From positions 3,534,001-3,598,000 of the forward strand of contig NZ_CP022958.1 of NCBI RefSeq assembly GCF_006496635.1: a stretch of 64,000 nucleotides of DNA, read 5' to 3'. A model generated the notes under the pieces. That model was not told the DNA's origin and ran no database searches. It worked only from the letters and a program-made list of their open reading frames with translations. Below are positions 56,633-64,000 of this stretch, piece by piece. The first letter of the stretch is position 1. The number at the start of each line of letters is the position of its first letter. The position numbers were made by a program, and so were the translations under genes. This DNA comes from Azoarcus sp. DD4. GTDB lineage: Bacteria; Pseudomonadota; Gammaproteobacteria; Burkholderiales; Rhodocyclaceae.

Positions 56633-57814
56633 ATGAGACCCCTGGAAGGCATTACCGTCATCACCCTTGAACACGCGATCGCCGCGCCCTTCGCGACACG
56701 CCAGCTCGCCGACCTCGGCGCGCGGGTCATCAAGGTCGAACGCCCCGGCGTCGGCGACTTTGCCCGCGGCTACGACGAGCGCGTGCGCGGCCTGGCGTCG
56801 CATTTTGTATGGACCAACCGCTCGAAGGAGAGCCTGACGCTCGACGTCAAGCATCCCGAGGCGCAGGCAATCCTCAAGCGCCTGATCGTCGAGGAGGCCG
56901 ACATCGTCGTGCAGAACCTCGCGCCCGGTGCCGCCGCGCGCCTGGGGCTGTCGTATGCGGCGCTTTCCGCGCTCAAGCCGGAGATCATCGTGTGCGATAT
57001 CTCGGGTTACGGCAGCGACGGTCCGTATCGCGACAAGAAGGCCTACGACCTGCTGATCCAGAGCGAGTCGGGTTTCCTCTCGGTGACCGGCACGGAAGCC
57101 GAGCCGTCGAAGGCGGGGCCGTCGATCGCCGACATCTCGGCCGGCATGTACGCCTACAGCAACATCCTCGCCGCGTTGCTGCAGCGGCAGAAGACCGGCC
57201 GCGGCCAGCACCTCGACATTTCGATGCTGGAGAGCCTCGTCGAGTGGATGAACTATCCGCTCTACTACGCGTTCGACGGCGCCTCGCCGCCGCGCCGCAC
57301 CGGCGCCTCGCACGCGACGATCTATCCCTATGGCCCGTTTCCGGCCGGCGATGGCAAGGTCGTCATGCTCGGACTGCAGAACGAGCGCGAATGGGGCGCA
57401 TTCTGCGAGAAGGTGCTGCTGCAGCCAGGCCTCGCGCGGGAGGAACGTTTTTCCTCCAACTCGCGGCGCAGCGCCGCACGTGATGAGTTGCGCGCGATCA
57501 TCCTCGACGCGTTTGCCGCACTGACCGCCGAGCAGGTGATTGCCCGCCTGGAAGACGCCCAGATCGCCAATGCCCACGTGAACGACATGCACGCGGTGTG
57601 GGCGCACCCGCAGCTCAAGGCGCGCGGGCGCTGGCGCGAGGTCGGCACTGCGGCCGGCGTCGTGCCGGCCTTGCTGCCGCCGGGCTCCTGGGAGGAAGGC
57701 GAGCCGCGCATGGACCCCGTGCCTGCTCTCGGCGAGCACAGCGAGGCGATCCTGGCGGGACTGGGCTACGAGGCCGACCGAATCGCGGCCCTGCGCCGTG
57801 ACGGCGTGATCTGA
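56633..57814 (+). CDS. Class III (CaiB/BaiF) CoA-transferase, candidate succinyl-CoA:itaconate CoA-transferase
   Basis: A 393-residue enzyme. Family motifs: TVITLEHAIAAPFATRQLADLGA, NRSKESLTLDVKHPE, QNLAPGAAARLG and the catalytic Asp167 in SIADISAGMYAYSNILAAL, followed by RQKTGRGQHLDIS. Moves CoA from succinyl-CoA or acetyl-CoA to a dicarboxylate. Between the hydratase and lyase, the itaconate or mesaconate acceptor is the likely one. Ten bp after the hydratase. Confidence 0.85.
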   Translation: MRPLEGITVITLEHAIAAPFATRQLADLGARVIKVERPGVGDFARGYDERVRGLASHFVWTNRSKESLTLDVKHPEAQAILKRLIVEEADIVVQNLAPGAAARLGLSYAALSALKPEIIVCDISGYGSDGPYRDKKAYDLLIQSESGFLSVTGTEAEPSKAGPSIADISAGMYAYSNILAALLQRQKTGRGQHLDISMLESLVEWMNYPLYYAFDGASPPRRTGASHATIYPYGPFPAGDGKVVMLGLQNEREWGAFCEKVLLQPGLAREERFSSNSRRSAARDELRAIILDAFAALTAEQVIARLEDAQIANAHVNDMHAVWAHPQLKARGRWREVGTAAGVVPALLPPGSWEEGEPRMDPVPALGEHSEAILAGLGYEADRIAALRRDGVI

Positions 57815-57832
57815 GCGGCGGGAGTTCAGACC

Positions 57833-58654
57833 ATGCAGATGCCGATCACCTATCTCTTCGTGCCGGGCAACCGGCCGGAGCGTTTCGACAAGGCGCTGGC
57901 TGCCGGAGCCGGGGCAATCGTCCTGGACCTGGAAGATGCCGTCGCCGCCACCGAGAAATCCCTTGCACGCGATGCGATCGCGGACTGGTTCCCGGGGCGC
58001 GCGGACGATGCCTCACGCATCGTCGTGCGCATCAACGACGCGCAGTCACCCTGCTTCGCGGACGACCTCGCGCTGCTCAAAGCCATCGGAGTCCGCCAGA
58101 TCATGCTGCCGAAGACCGAATGGCGCGAGCAGGTTCGCCAGGTCGTCGACGCCGTGTCGCCGACGGTCGCGGTGTTGCCGCTGATCGAGACGGCGCGCGG
58201 CGTGCGCAACGTGGACGATATCGCGGCGACCGAGGGCGTGCTGCGGCTCGCGTTCGGTACGTTGGACTATGCGGTCGACCTCGATCTGTCGGGCGACGAG
58301 GCCGGCCTCGCCTACGCGTCGGCCCGGATCGCGATCGCTTCGCGCTGCGCCGAACTCGCCTCCCCGGTCGCAGGCGTGACGCCCGCGATCGACGACGAGC
58401 CGCGTATCCGCGCGGACTTCGCCTCCGCGCGTGCCTTCGGTTTCGGCGCGAAGCTGTGCATTCACCCCAGGCAGGTCGCTGTCATCCACGAAGCGTGCCG
58501 CCCGTCCGCCGAGGAGTTGGCGTGGGCCGAACGCGTGCTTGTGGCAGCGCAAACCTCCGAGGGCGCCGTGCAGCTCGACGGCCGGATGATCGACCGTCCG
58601 GTGGTGCTCAAGGCCCAGGCGATCGTTTCCCGCAGTCTCTCCAGCCACGCCTAG
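57833..58654 (+). CDS. CitE/HpcH-family lyase, candidate citramalyl-CoA lyase
   Basis: A 273-residue TIM-barrel enzyme of the citrate-lyase beta/HpcH family. Features: LFVPGNRPERFDKAL, LDLEDAV, RIND, PLIETARG (Glu119) and FGTLDYAVDL (Asp145), which bind Mg2+ and the CoA ester. Splits citramalyl-CoA into acetyl-CoA and pyruvate in itaconate/mesaconate degraders. 19 bp after the CoA-transferase and completes the three-step module. Confidence 0.86.
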   Translation: MQMPITYLFVPGNRPERFDKALAAGAGAIVLDLEDAVAATEKSLARDAIADWFPGRADDASRIVVRINDAQSPCFADDLALLKAIGVRQIMLPKTEWREQVRQVVDAVSPTVAVLPLIETARGVRNVDDIAATEGVLRLAFGTLDYAVDLDLSGDEAGLAYASARIAIASRCAELASPVAGVTPAIDDEPRIRADFASARAFGFGAKLCIHPRQVAVIHEACRPSAEELAWAERVLVAAQTSEGAVQLDGRMIDRPVVLKAQAIVSRSLSSHA

Positions 58655-58708
58655 CACGCCGACCAGATCCCCATTTTTCAACTTTCACGCATTTCAGGAG
58701 AACGTCCC

Positions 58709-60067
58709 ATGGGCGCGACCATCATCGATTCAAGCATCTTCGGCAATATCTTCAGCACCGACGCGATGCGTCAGGTCTGGTCCGACCGTAACCGTACCGC
58801 CAAATACCTCGAGATCGAGCGCGCCCTCGCCGTCGTGCAGGGGCGGCTCGGCATCATTCCGCAGGAAGCCGCCGACGAGATCGTAGAGAACTGCGACATA
58901 GACAAGATCGACATGGACAAGCTGCGTGCTCAGACCGAGCGCATCGGCTATCCGGTGCTCGGCGTCGTCTCGCAGCTCAACGCGCTGTGCCGCGACAAGC
59001 TCGGCGAATATTGCCACTGGGGCGCGACGACGCAGGACATCACCGATACGGCGACCGTGCTGCAGATTCGCGAGGCTCTGGAACTTGTTGACGCCGACCT
59101 GCAGGGCATCTCGGCGGCCCTCGTGGAAATCTCCCGCCGCCATCGCGACACGCCGGTGATCGGCCGCAGCAACCTGCAGCAGGCGATTCCCGTGACCTTC
59201 GGCTTCAAGACTGCCGCGATCCTGGCAGGCATCGAACGCCACCGCGAGCGCCTCGCGCAGCTCAAGCCGCGGGTGCTGATGGGCGAGTTCGGCGGCGCCT
59301 GCGGCACGCTCGCGTCGATCGAGCACGGTGCGATGGAGACCCAGGCGGGACTGATGGCCGAGCTTGGCTTGGCGCAGCCTGACATTGCGTGGCACACGGT
59401 GCGCGACACGATTGCCGAGGTGGGCGCCTTCCTCGGCCTTGTCGGCGGTTCGCTCGGCAAGATCGCGATGGACGTCAAGCTGATGATGCAGCACGAGGTG
59501 GCCGAGGTGTATGAGCCTTTCCACCCTGGCCGCGGATCAAGCAGCACGATGCCGCAGAAGCGCAACCCCATCTCGAGCTGCTACATCCATGCAGCGGTGT
59601 CGGTTGTACGCCAGCACGCTGCTGCGCTGATGGACGCGATGATCGCCGACCACGAGCGCTCGACCGGACCGTGGGAAATCGAGTGGATCGCGTTGCCTGA
59701 GGCTTTCTGCCTCCTTGCCGGTGCGCTCAAGCAGACACGCTTCGTGCTCGAGGGCCTCGAGGTCGACGCAGCCAGGATGCGCTCGAACATCGACATCACC
59801 AACGGACTCGTGATGTCCGAGGCGGTGATGATGGGCCTCGGGCCTTACATCGGCCGCGAATACGCGCACGACCTGGTCTATGACCTGTGCCGCGAGGCGA
59901 TCCGCACCAACCGGCCACTGCTCGACATCCTTGCCGCGCATCCCGAGATCAACGTCCACCTCGACCGTGACGCCCTCGCGCGCCTCTGCGACCCGGCGAA
60001 CTACCTCGGGCAGGCCGGAGTAATGGTGGACAAGGTGCTGCAGCGGGCGGCGGGAGCGGTGCGATGA
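58709..60067 (+). CDS. Aspartase/fumarase-superfamily lyase (PcaB/adenylosuccinate-lyase-like), candidate trans-aconitate decarboxylase
   Basis: A 452-residue lyase. The signature GRGSSSTMPQKRNP (~274-287, catalytic Ser278/279 loop), HWGATTQDITDT (103-114) and GRSNLQQAIPVTFG (~152-165) define the superfamily and are closest in wording to PcaB (carboxymuconate cycloisomerase) and adenylosuccinate lyase. No purine or protocatechuate genes are near. Beside a PrpF isomerase and itaconate enzymes, a role like fungal Tad1, a PcaB-like trans-aconitate decarboxylase giving itaconate, is a good fit. A plain lyase on another polycarboxylate is the alternative. Its stop is overlapped by a small ORF. Confidence 0.85.
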   Translation: MGATIIDSSIFGNIFSTDAMRQVWSDRNRTAKYLEIERALAVVQGRLGIIPQEAADEIVENCDIDKIDMDKLRAQTERIGYPVLGVVSQLNALCRDKLGEYCHWGATTQDITDTATVLQIREALELVDADLQGISAALVEISRRHRDTPVIGRSNLQQAIPVTFGFKTAAILAGIERHRERLAQLKPRVLMGEFGGACGTLASIEHGAMETQAGLMAELGLAQPDIAWHTVRDTIAEVGAFLGLVGGSLGKIAMDVKLMMQHEVAEVYEPFHPGRGSSSTMPQKRNPISSCYIHAAVSVVRQHAAALMDAMIADHERSTGPWEIEWIALPEAFCLLAGALKQTRFVLEGLEVDAARMRSNIDITNGLVMSEAVMMGLGPYIGREYAHDLVYDLCREAIRTNRPLLDILAAHPEINVHLDRDALARLCDPANYLGQAGVMVDKVLQRAAGAVR

Positions 60068-60228
60068 GCGACGCAACGCGGACGACGGGGATGCCCGAAC
60101 AGAAGGCGGAACCGCTTCGCGGTAGGCCCCCACCCGCCCACCAGCCGCCCCCGGCAGGCCCACTCGCTCCGGACCGCTGCGAGATCACCGACGAACTCGC
60201 AGCGGTAGCGGTGTTGAGTACGAACTAG
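60064..60228 (+). CDS. Possible small protein coupled to the PcaB-like lyase
   Basis: A 54-codon frame starting in ATGA with the lyase stop. It is Pro/Ala-rich (RPPPAHQPPPAGP) in the middle and ends in EITDELAAVAVLSTN. There is no ribosome site of its own, and composition is that of non-coding high-GC DNA, so it may be spurious; the coupling is the only support. Confidence 0.25.
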   Translation: MSDATRTTGMPEQKAEPLRGRPPPAHQPPPAGPLAPDRCEITDELAAVAVLSTN

Positions 60229-60277
60229 CAGGCGGCGACCAGCGTCGGGAGAGAAGTCGCGAAAGGAGGGTTACGGC

Positions 60278-61234
60278 ATGGAACTCAGACAGCTGCGCTA
60301 TCTGGTGCGCACGATCGAGCTCGGCAGCATCAGCCAGGCCGCGCTTGACCTCGGAATCGCACAATCCGCCGTGAGCCTGCAGATCCAGCGCCTTGAAGGC
60401 GAGCTCGCAACCCGACTGCTGCAGCGGACGGCGACCGGGGTGATGCCGACTGATGCCGGCATCGCCTTCCTCGCCCACGCGCAGCTTGCCCTGCGCCATG
60501 CCAGGGAGGCCGCGACGGCCGCGCAGCAATCGCGCCTGTCGGGCATCGTCAGCATCGGCCTTGCGCCATCGACCTCCGGCGTGCTGGGCTTGCCTCTGAT
60601 CGAGGCGATGCGTGAGCACTACCCGGACATCCGCATCCACCTCGTCGAGGGCATGTCCGGCCACCTTGGCCAGATGTTGAACGGCCGCGAGCTCGATCTC
60701 GCCGTCCTGTTCGACACCGGGCCGGCGAGCCGGTGCAGCGTTCAGTCCCTGCTGGAAGAGCGTCTGTTCTTCATCTGCGGTATCGACGCACGCCCTTCCG
60801 CCTTGCCGAACCGCCTCGCAAACATCGTCGATATACCGCTTGTGCTGCCGACACCACGTCACGGCCTGCGGCGGGTCATCGACGCCGGGTTCAGTGCGCT
60901 CGGTGTGCGTCCCTCGGTCATCGCCGAAGTCGATTCGCTCTACGTGCTGATGGACATGGTGGCGCGCGGCATGGCGGCAACGCTGCAACCCTGGGCAGCA
61001 CTCGCGCGCCAGTCCGATGCGGTGTCACGGCTGAGTTGGAGCGAGATCACGGACGACGGGACTTCCCGCCGGAATCTCTTGTGCAGTCTCTCCGACGACG
61101 AGCTGTCGCCGGCCGCGCTGGCGACGCGAGGCATGGTGACCCATGTCGTGCGTCAGCTCATCGACGAGGGTCGCTGGCGCGGCGTCGCGACCGGCCATCT
61201 CGATTCGAGATGGGGCGATATCGGAGCGGCTTAG
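60278..61234 (+). CDS. LysR-family regulator preceding tcuAB
   Basis: A 318-residue LysR protein with the HTH in YLVRTIELGSISQAALDLGIAQSAVSLQIQRLEGEL and a C-terminal ligand domain. Ribosome site AAAGGAGGG. It reads in the same direction as tcuA, 105 bp upstream of it, the position of tcuR in tricarballylate clusters, although there it is usually divergent. It is distinct from the LysR at 50.5-51.4 kb, so the two halves of the island may be separately controlled. Confidence 0.9.
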   Translation: MELRQLRYLVRTIELGSISQAALDLGIAQSAVSLQIQRLEGELATRLLQRTATGVMPTDAGIAFLAHAQLALRHAREAATAAQQSRLSGIVSIGLAPSTSGVLGLPLIEAMREHYPDIRIHLVEGMSGHLGQMLNGRELDLAVLFDTGPASRCSVQSLLEERLFFICGIDARPSALPNRLANIVDIPLVLPTPRHGLRRVIDAGFSALGVRPSVIAEVDSLYVLMDMVARGMAATLQPWAALARQSDAVSRLSWSEITDDGTSRRNLLCSLSDDELSPAALATRGMVTHVVRQLIDEGRWRGVATGHLDSRWGDIGAA

Positions 61235-61339
61235 GGCAAGCAGTGCGCCAGGCGCAATAGTGAAGCCGTCGACGTGCGGGGGAACTGCAGACTGCGGTGA
61301 GCGCACGACGAGGAACCAGCCCCGAATGGAGTTCAGGAC

Positions 61340-62767
61340 ATGAAACAAGATACCTCGAGCACCCCCGACGTGCTCGTCATCGGCGGCGGCAATGCGGCAT
61401 TGTGCGCGGCGCTGACCGCCCGCGAGGCGGGCGCTTCCGTGCTGCTGCTGGAAGCCGCGCCGCGCGAATGGCGCGGCGGCAACTCGAGCCACACGCGCAA
61501 CCTGCGTTGCATGCACGACGCCCCGCAGGACGTCCTCACCGAGGCCTACCCTGAAGAAGAGTTCTGGCAGGATCTCAAAAAGGTGACTGGCGGCCGGACC
61601 AACGAGCGGCTCGCGCGGCTGGCGATCCGCGAGTCCTCGCGCTGCCGCGACTGGATGCGCAAACACGGCGTGCATTTCCAGCCCTCGCTATCGGGCACGC
61701 TGCATCTGTCGCGCACCAACGCCTTCTTCATGGGGGGCGGAAAGGCGCTTGTGAACGCCTATTACCGCAGCGCCGAAGCGCTCGGCGTGCGCATCCGCTA
61801 CGAGGCGCCGGTCGATCGCCTCGAAGTGGTCGACGGCGAGTTCCGCGCCGCGTGGGTCGGTGAGGAACGCATCGCGGCGCGTGCCTGCGTGCTCGCCTCC
61901 GGCGGCTTCGAATCCAATCGGGAATGGCTGCGCGAAGCCTGGGGCCAGAACGCCGACGGCGAGTGGCCGGCGGACAACTTTGCGATCCGCGGCACGCGTT
62001 TCAATCGCGGGGTGCTGCTGAAAGCGATGATGGATTCGGGCGCCGACACGATCGGCGACCCCTCGCAATCGCACTGCGTCGCGGTCGACGCCCGTGCGCC
62101 GCTCTACGACGGCGGGATCTGCACGCGCATCGACTGCGTCTCCCTCGGCATCGTCGTCAACCAGCACGCGCAGCGCTTCTACGACGAGGGCGAGGACTTC
62201 TGGCCCAAGCGCTATGCAATCTGGGGACGGCTCGTCGCCCAGCAACCCGGCCAGATCGGATTCTCGGTCATCGATTCGAAAGCCGTTGGTCGCTTCATGC
62301 CCCCTGTGTTCCCCGGCGCGAAGGCCGACACCCTCGAAGGACTCGCCCATCAGCTCGGCCTCGACGAACAGGCCTTCGTACGCACGGTGCGCGACTACAA
62401 CGCTGCGTGTCGCGTCGGCACCTTTGACCACACGGTGCTCGACGACTGCCATACGAAGGGCGTGACGCCGGCGAAGACCCACTGGGCGCTGCCGCTCGAT
62501 ACCGCCCCCTTCTACGGCTATGCGCTCAAGCCCGGCATCACCTTTACCTACCTCGGCCTGAAGGTCGATGAACGGGCCGCCGCGCACTTCACGGGTGAGC
62601 CCAGCCGCAATCTGTTTGTTGCCGGCGAAATGATGGCAGGCAATGTGCTCGGACAGGGTTACACGGCCGGCGTCGGCATGACGATCGGCACGGTATTCGG
62701 ACGTATCGCCGGCGCTTCTGCGGCGGCGGCAGCCAGGAACGAAGGAGTCGAACATGCAGCAGCTTGA
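61340..62767 (+). CDS. tcuA: FAD-dependent tricarballylate dehydrogenase TcuA
   Basis: A 475-residue flavoprotein oxidising tricarballylate to cis-aconitate. Motifs: VLVIGGGNAALCAALTAREAG (FAD-binding), RGGNSSHTRNLR, GGGKALVNAYYRSAE, GGFESNREWLREAWG and the C-terminal GEMMAGNVLGQGYTAGVG. The pattern matches TcuA rather than fumarate reductase flavoproteins, which share the fold. It overlaps tcuB by 14 bp. Confidence 0.93.
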   Translation: MKQDTSSTPDVLVIGGGNAALCAALTAREAGASVLLLEAAPREWRGGNSSHTRNLRCMHDAPQDVLTEAYPEEEFWQDLKKVTGGRTNERLARLAIRESSRCRDWMRKHGVHFQPSLSGTLHLSRTNAFFMGGGKALVNAYYRSAEALGVRIRYEAPVDRLEVVDGEFRAAWVGEERIAARACVLASGGFESNREWLREAWGQNADGEWPADNFAIRGTRFNRGVLLKAMMDSGADTIGDPSQSHCVAVDARAPLYDGGICTRIDCVSLGIVVNQHAQRFYDEGEDFWPKRYAIWGRLVAQQPGQIGFSVIDSKAVGRFMPPVFPGAKADTLEGLAHQLGLDEQAFVRTVRDYNAACRVGTFDHTVLDDCHTKGVTPAKTHWALPLDTAPFYGYALKPGITFTYLGLKVDERAAAHFTGEPSRNLFVAGEMMAGNVLGQGYTAGVGMTIGTVFGRIAGASAAAAARNEGVEHAAA

Positions 62768-63914
62768 AGCCCTGCTCCGCGAAGCGAGCGATCTCGCCGC
62801 GGGCATCGTCGTGCCCAGCGCCGCCGAAGCCGAAGTCGAACGCGTGATGAAGATATGCAATGCGTGCCGCTACTGCGAAGGTTTCTGCGCGGTTTTCCCG
62901 GCGATGACGCGCCGACTCGAATTCAATCAGGCCGACGTCCATTACCTCGCGAATCTCTGTCACAACTGCGGCGCCTGTCTGCACGCGTGCCAATACGCAC
63001 CACCACATGAGTTCGCGGTCAACATCCCGCAGGCGATGGCCAGGGTCCGCGGGCAGACTTACTCGGATTTCGCGTGGCCGAGCAGTCTCGGGACGCTCTA
63101 CCGCAACAACGGTCTAACGGTCGCGCTGGCGCTTGCAGTCGGCCTCGCGCTCTTCCTGGCGATGGCCCTGGCGGAAAATGGCACGCTGTTCCATGCCCCG
63201 CTCGCCGGCAACTTCTACGCGATCTTCCCACACAACCTGCTGGTGTCGATGTTCGGGCCGGTGTTCCTGTTTGTCGCGGTCGCGCTGGGTTTGGGCGTGG
63301 CGAAGTTCTGGCGCGGGATCTCGGCAGGAGAGCCCAGCGCCGTGGCGATCGCGGAGACGGCGCATGACGTGCTCAAGCTCAAGTATCTCGATGGTGGCCA
63401 CGGCCAGGGTTGCCCGAATGAAGACGATGCAAGCACCCTTGCGCGGCGGCGCTTCCACCACCTGACCTTCTACGGCTTCATGCTGTGCTTCGCTGCGACG
63501 GGGGTGGCGACCATCTACCATTACGTCTTTGGGTGGGAGGCGCCGTATGCGCTTACGAGCCTGCCCGTGTTGCTCGGCACCGTGGGCGGTATCGGCCTGC
63601 TCATCGGCCCGGCAGGACTGCTTTGGTTGAATGTGCGGCGCAATTCGCAGCATGGGGACGCCGCACAGAAGCCGATGGACAGAGGATTCATCGCACTGCT
63701 TCTGCTGACCAGCGCGACAGGCCTGGCGCTGCTTGCCGGACGCGATACTTCGGCGATGGCACTGCTCCTTGCCGCGCATCTTGGCGCAGTGATGGCGCTG
63801 TTCCTGACCATGCCCTACGGCAAGTTCGCCCACGGCATCTATCGCACCGCCGCACTGCTGAAGTGGGCGATAGAAAAGCGGATGCCGAACCCGGTAGGCG
63901 TTGGCAGCGAATGA
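62754..63914 (+). CDS. tcuB: Tricarballylate utilisation iron-sulfur membrane protein TcuB
   Basis: A 386-residue protein that re-oxidises TcuA and passes electrons to the membrane quinone pool. Two [4Fe-4S] motifs are seen: Cys35/38/41/45 and Cys69/72/75/79. The rest has about six membrane segments with conserved histidines (HHLTFYGFMLCF, HYVFGWEAP) that could bind haem b. Ribosome site GAAGGAG lies inside the tcuA end. Full length; the gene for the TcuC-type transporter is missing and is replaced by the TRAP system. Confidence 0.93.
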   Translation: MQQLEALLREASDLAAGIVVPSAAEAEVERVMKICNACRYCEGFCAVFPAMTRRLEFNQADVHYLANLCHNCGACLHACQYAPPHEFAVNIPQAMARVRGQTYSDFAWPSSLGTLYRNNGLTVALALAVGLALFLAMALAENGTLFHAPLAGNFYAIFPHNLLVSMFGPVFLFVAVALGLGVAKFWRGISAGEPSAVAIAETAHDVLKLKYLDGGHGQGCPNEDDASTLARRRFHHLTFYGFMLCFAATGVATIYHYVFGWEAPYALTSLPVLLGTVGGIGLLIGPAGLLWLNVRRNSQHGDAAQKPMDRGFIALLLLTSATGLALLAGRDTSAMALLLAAHLGAVMALFLTMPYGKFAHGIYRTAALLKWAIEKRMPNPVGVGSE

Positions 63915-64000
63915 GTCTGGAGGAGCCGCTCCGGAGTGCTGAAGGCACCGCGGCGATTAGCTCGCGGATGTCCGTCCGGCCCTGGCGCGCGCTTCGCCAC
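63915..64000. other. Window edge after tcuB
   Basis: 86 bases with no gene I can support. A short GGAG-CGGCTCCGGAG palindrome-like stretch near 63919-63937 could be the start of a terminator, without a T-run. Confidence 0.3.

Overview
The window is chromosomal DNA of a high-GC Gram-negative bacterium, most likely a betaproteobacterium of the Thauera/Azoarcus (Zoogloeaceae, Rhodocyclales) type. The assignment rests on the divergent bamE-fur pair, the recN-nadK-hrcA block, an MsbA-related ABC exporter, many c-type cytochromes, several cyclic-di-GMP proteins and TRAP-driven organic acid use. It is an inference from gene content and layout, because no rRNA is present.

Layout. 1-5 kb: the end of an RND efflux operon (permease C-terminus and outer-membrane lipoprotein), a DUF2867 protein, and a divergent MFS transporter/AraC pair. 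5-10.4 kb: two large signalling proteins, a MASE3-PAS-PAS-GGDEF-EAL protein and a hybrid histidine kinase. 10.4-23.4 kb: mostly housekeeping genes (dapB, bamE, fur, recN, nadK, hrcA, hemH, a TRZ/ATZ amidohydrolase, an OmpA-type protein, ubiG, initiator tRNA), plus a Ser/Thr kinase with a cyclic-nucleotide-binding domain and an EF-hand-like protein. 23.5-28.4 kb: an ABC exporter and an AcoR-type-sensor/GGDEF/EAL fusion.

28.5-34.7 kb: a complete histidine utilisation operon, hutI-hutG-hutU-hutH-hutC, with a recognisable promoter and two HutC-like operator sites in front of hutI. A stand-alone polysaccharide pyruvyl transferase follows in the opposite direction.

36.3-49.9 kb: a collinear, apparently uncharacterised cluster of exported proteins. 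It has three diheme c-type cytochromes sharing an APYLHN-type motif (two are tandem paralogues of RoxA-like architecture), a fourth diheme cytochrome, a lipoprotein, a Gly-linker exported protein, a transmembrane protein with a cytoplasmic TIR domain, and an exported TPR protein. Two short repeat elements lie in it: a 145-bp MITE-like element and a 230-bp palindromic element that interrupts the start of one cytochrome gene.

50-63.9 kb: a carboxylic-acid catabolic island. A LysR regulator faces a PrpF-family isomerase gene, a full TRAP transporter, a hot-dog hydratase, a class III CoA-transferase, a CitE-like lyase and a PcaB-like lyase. A second LysR gene precedes tcuA and tcuB (tricarballylate oxidation). 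Read together, the genes spell a route tricarballylate -> cis-aconitate -> trans-aconitate -> itaconate -> itaconyl-CoA -> citramalyl-CoA -> acetyl-CoA + pyruvate. The isomerase and decarboxylase steps would parallel the Adi1/Tad1 steps of fungal itaconate synthesis, but feeding a degradative pathway. This island and the cytochrome/TIR cluster are the two most promising uncharacterised systems here.
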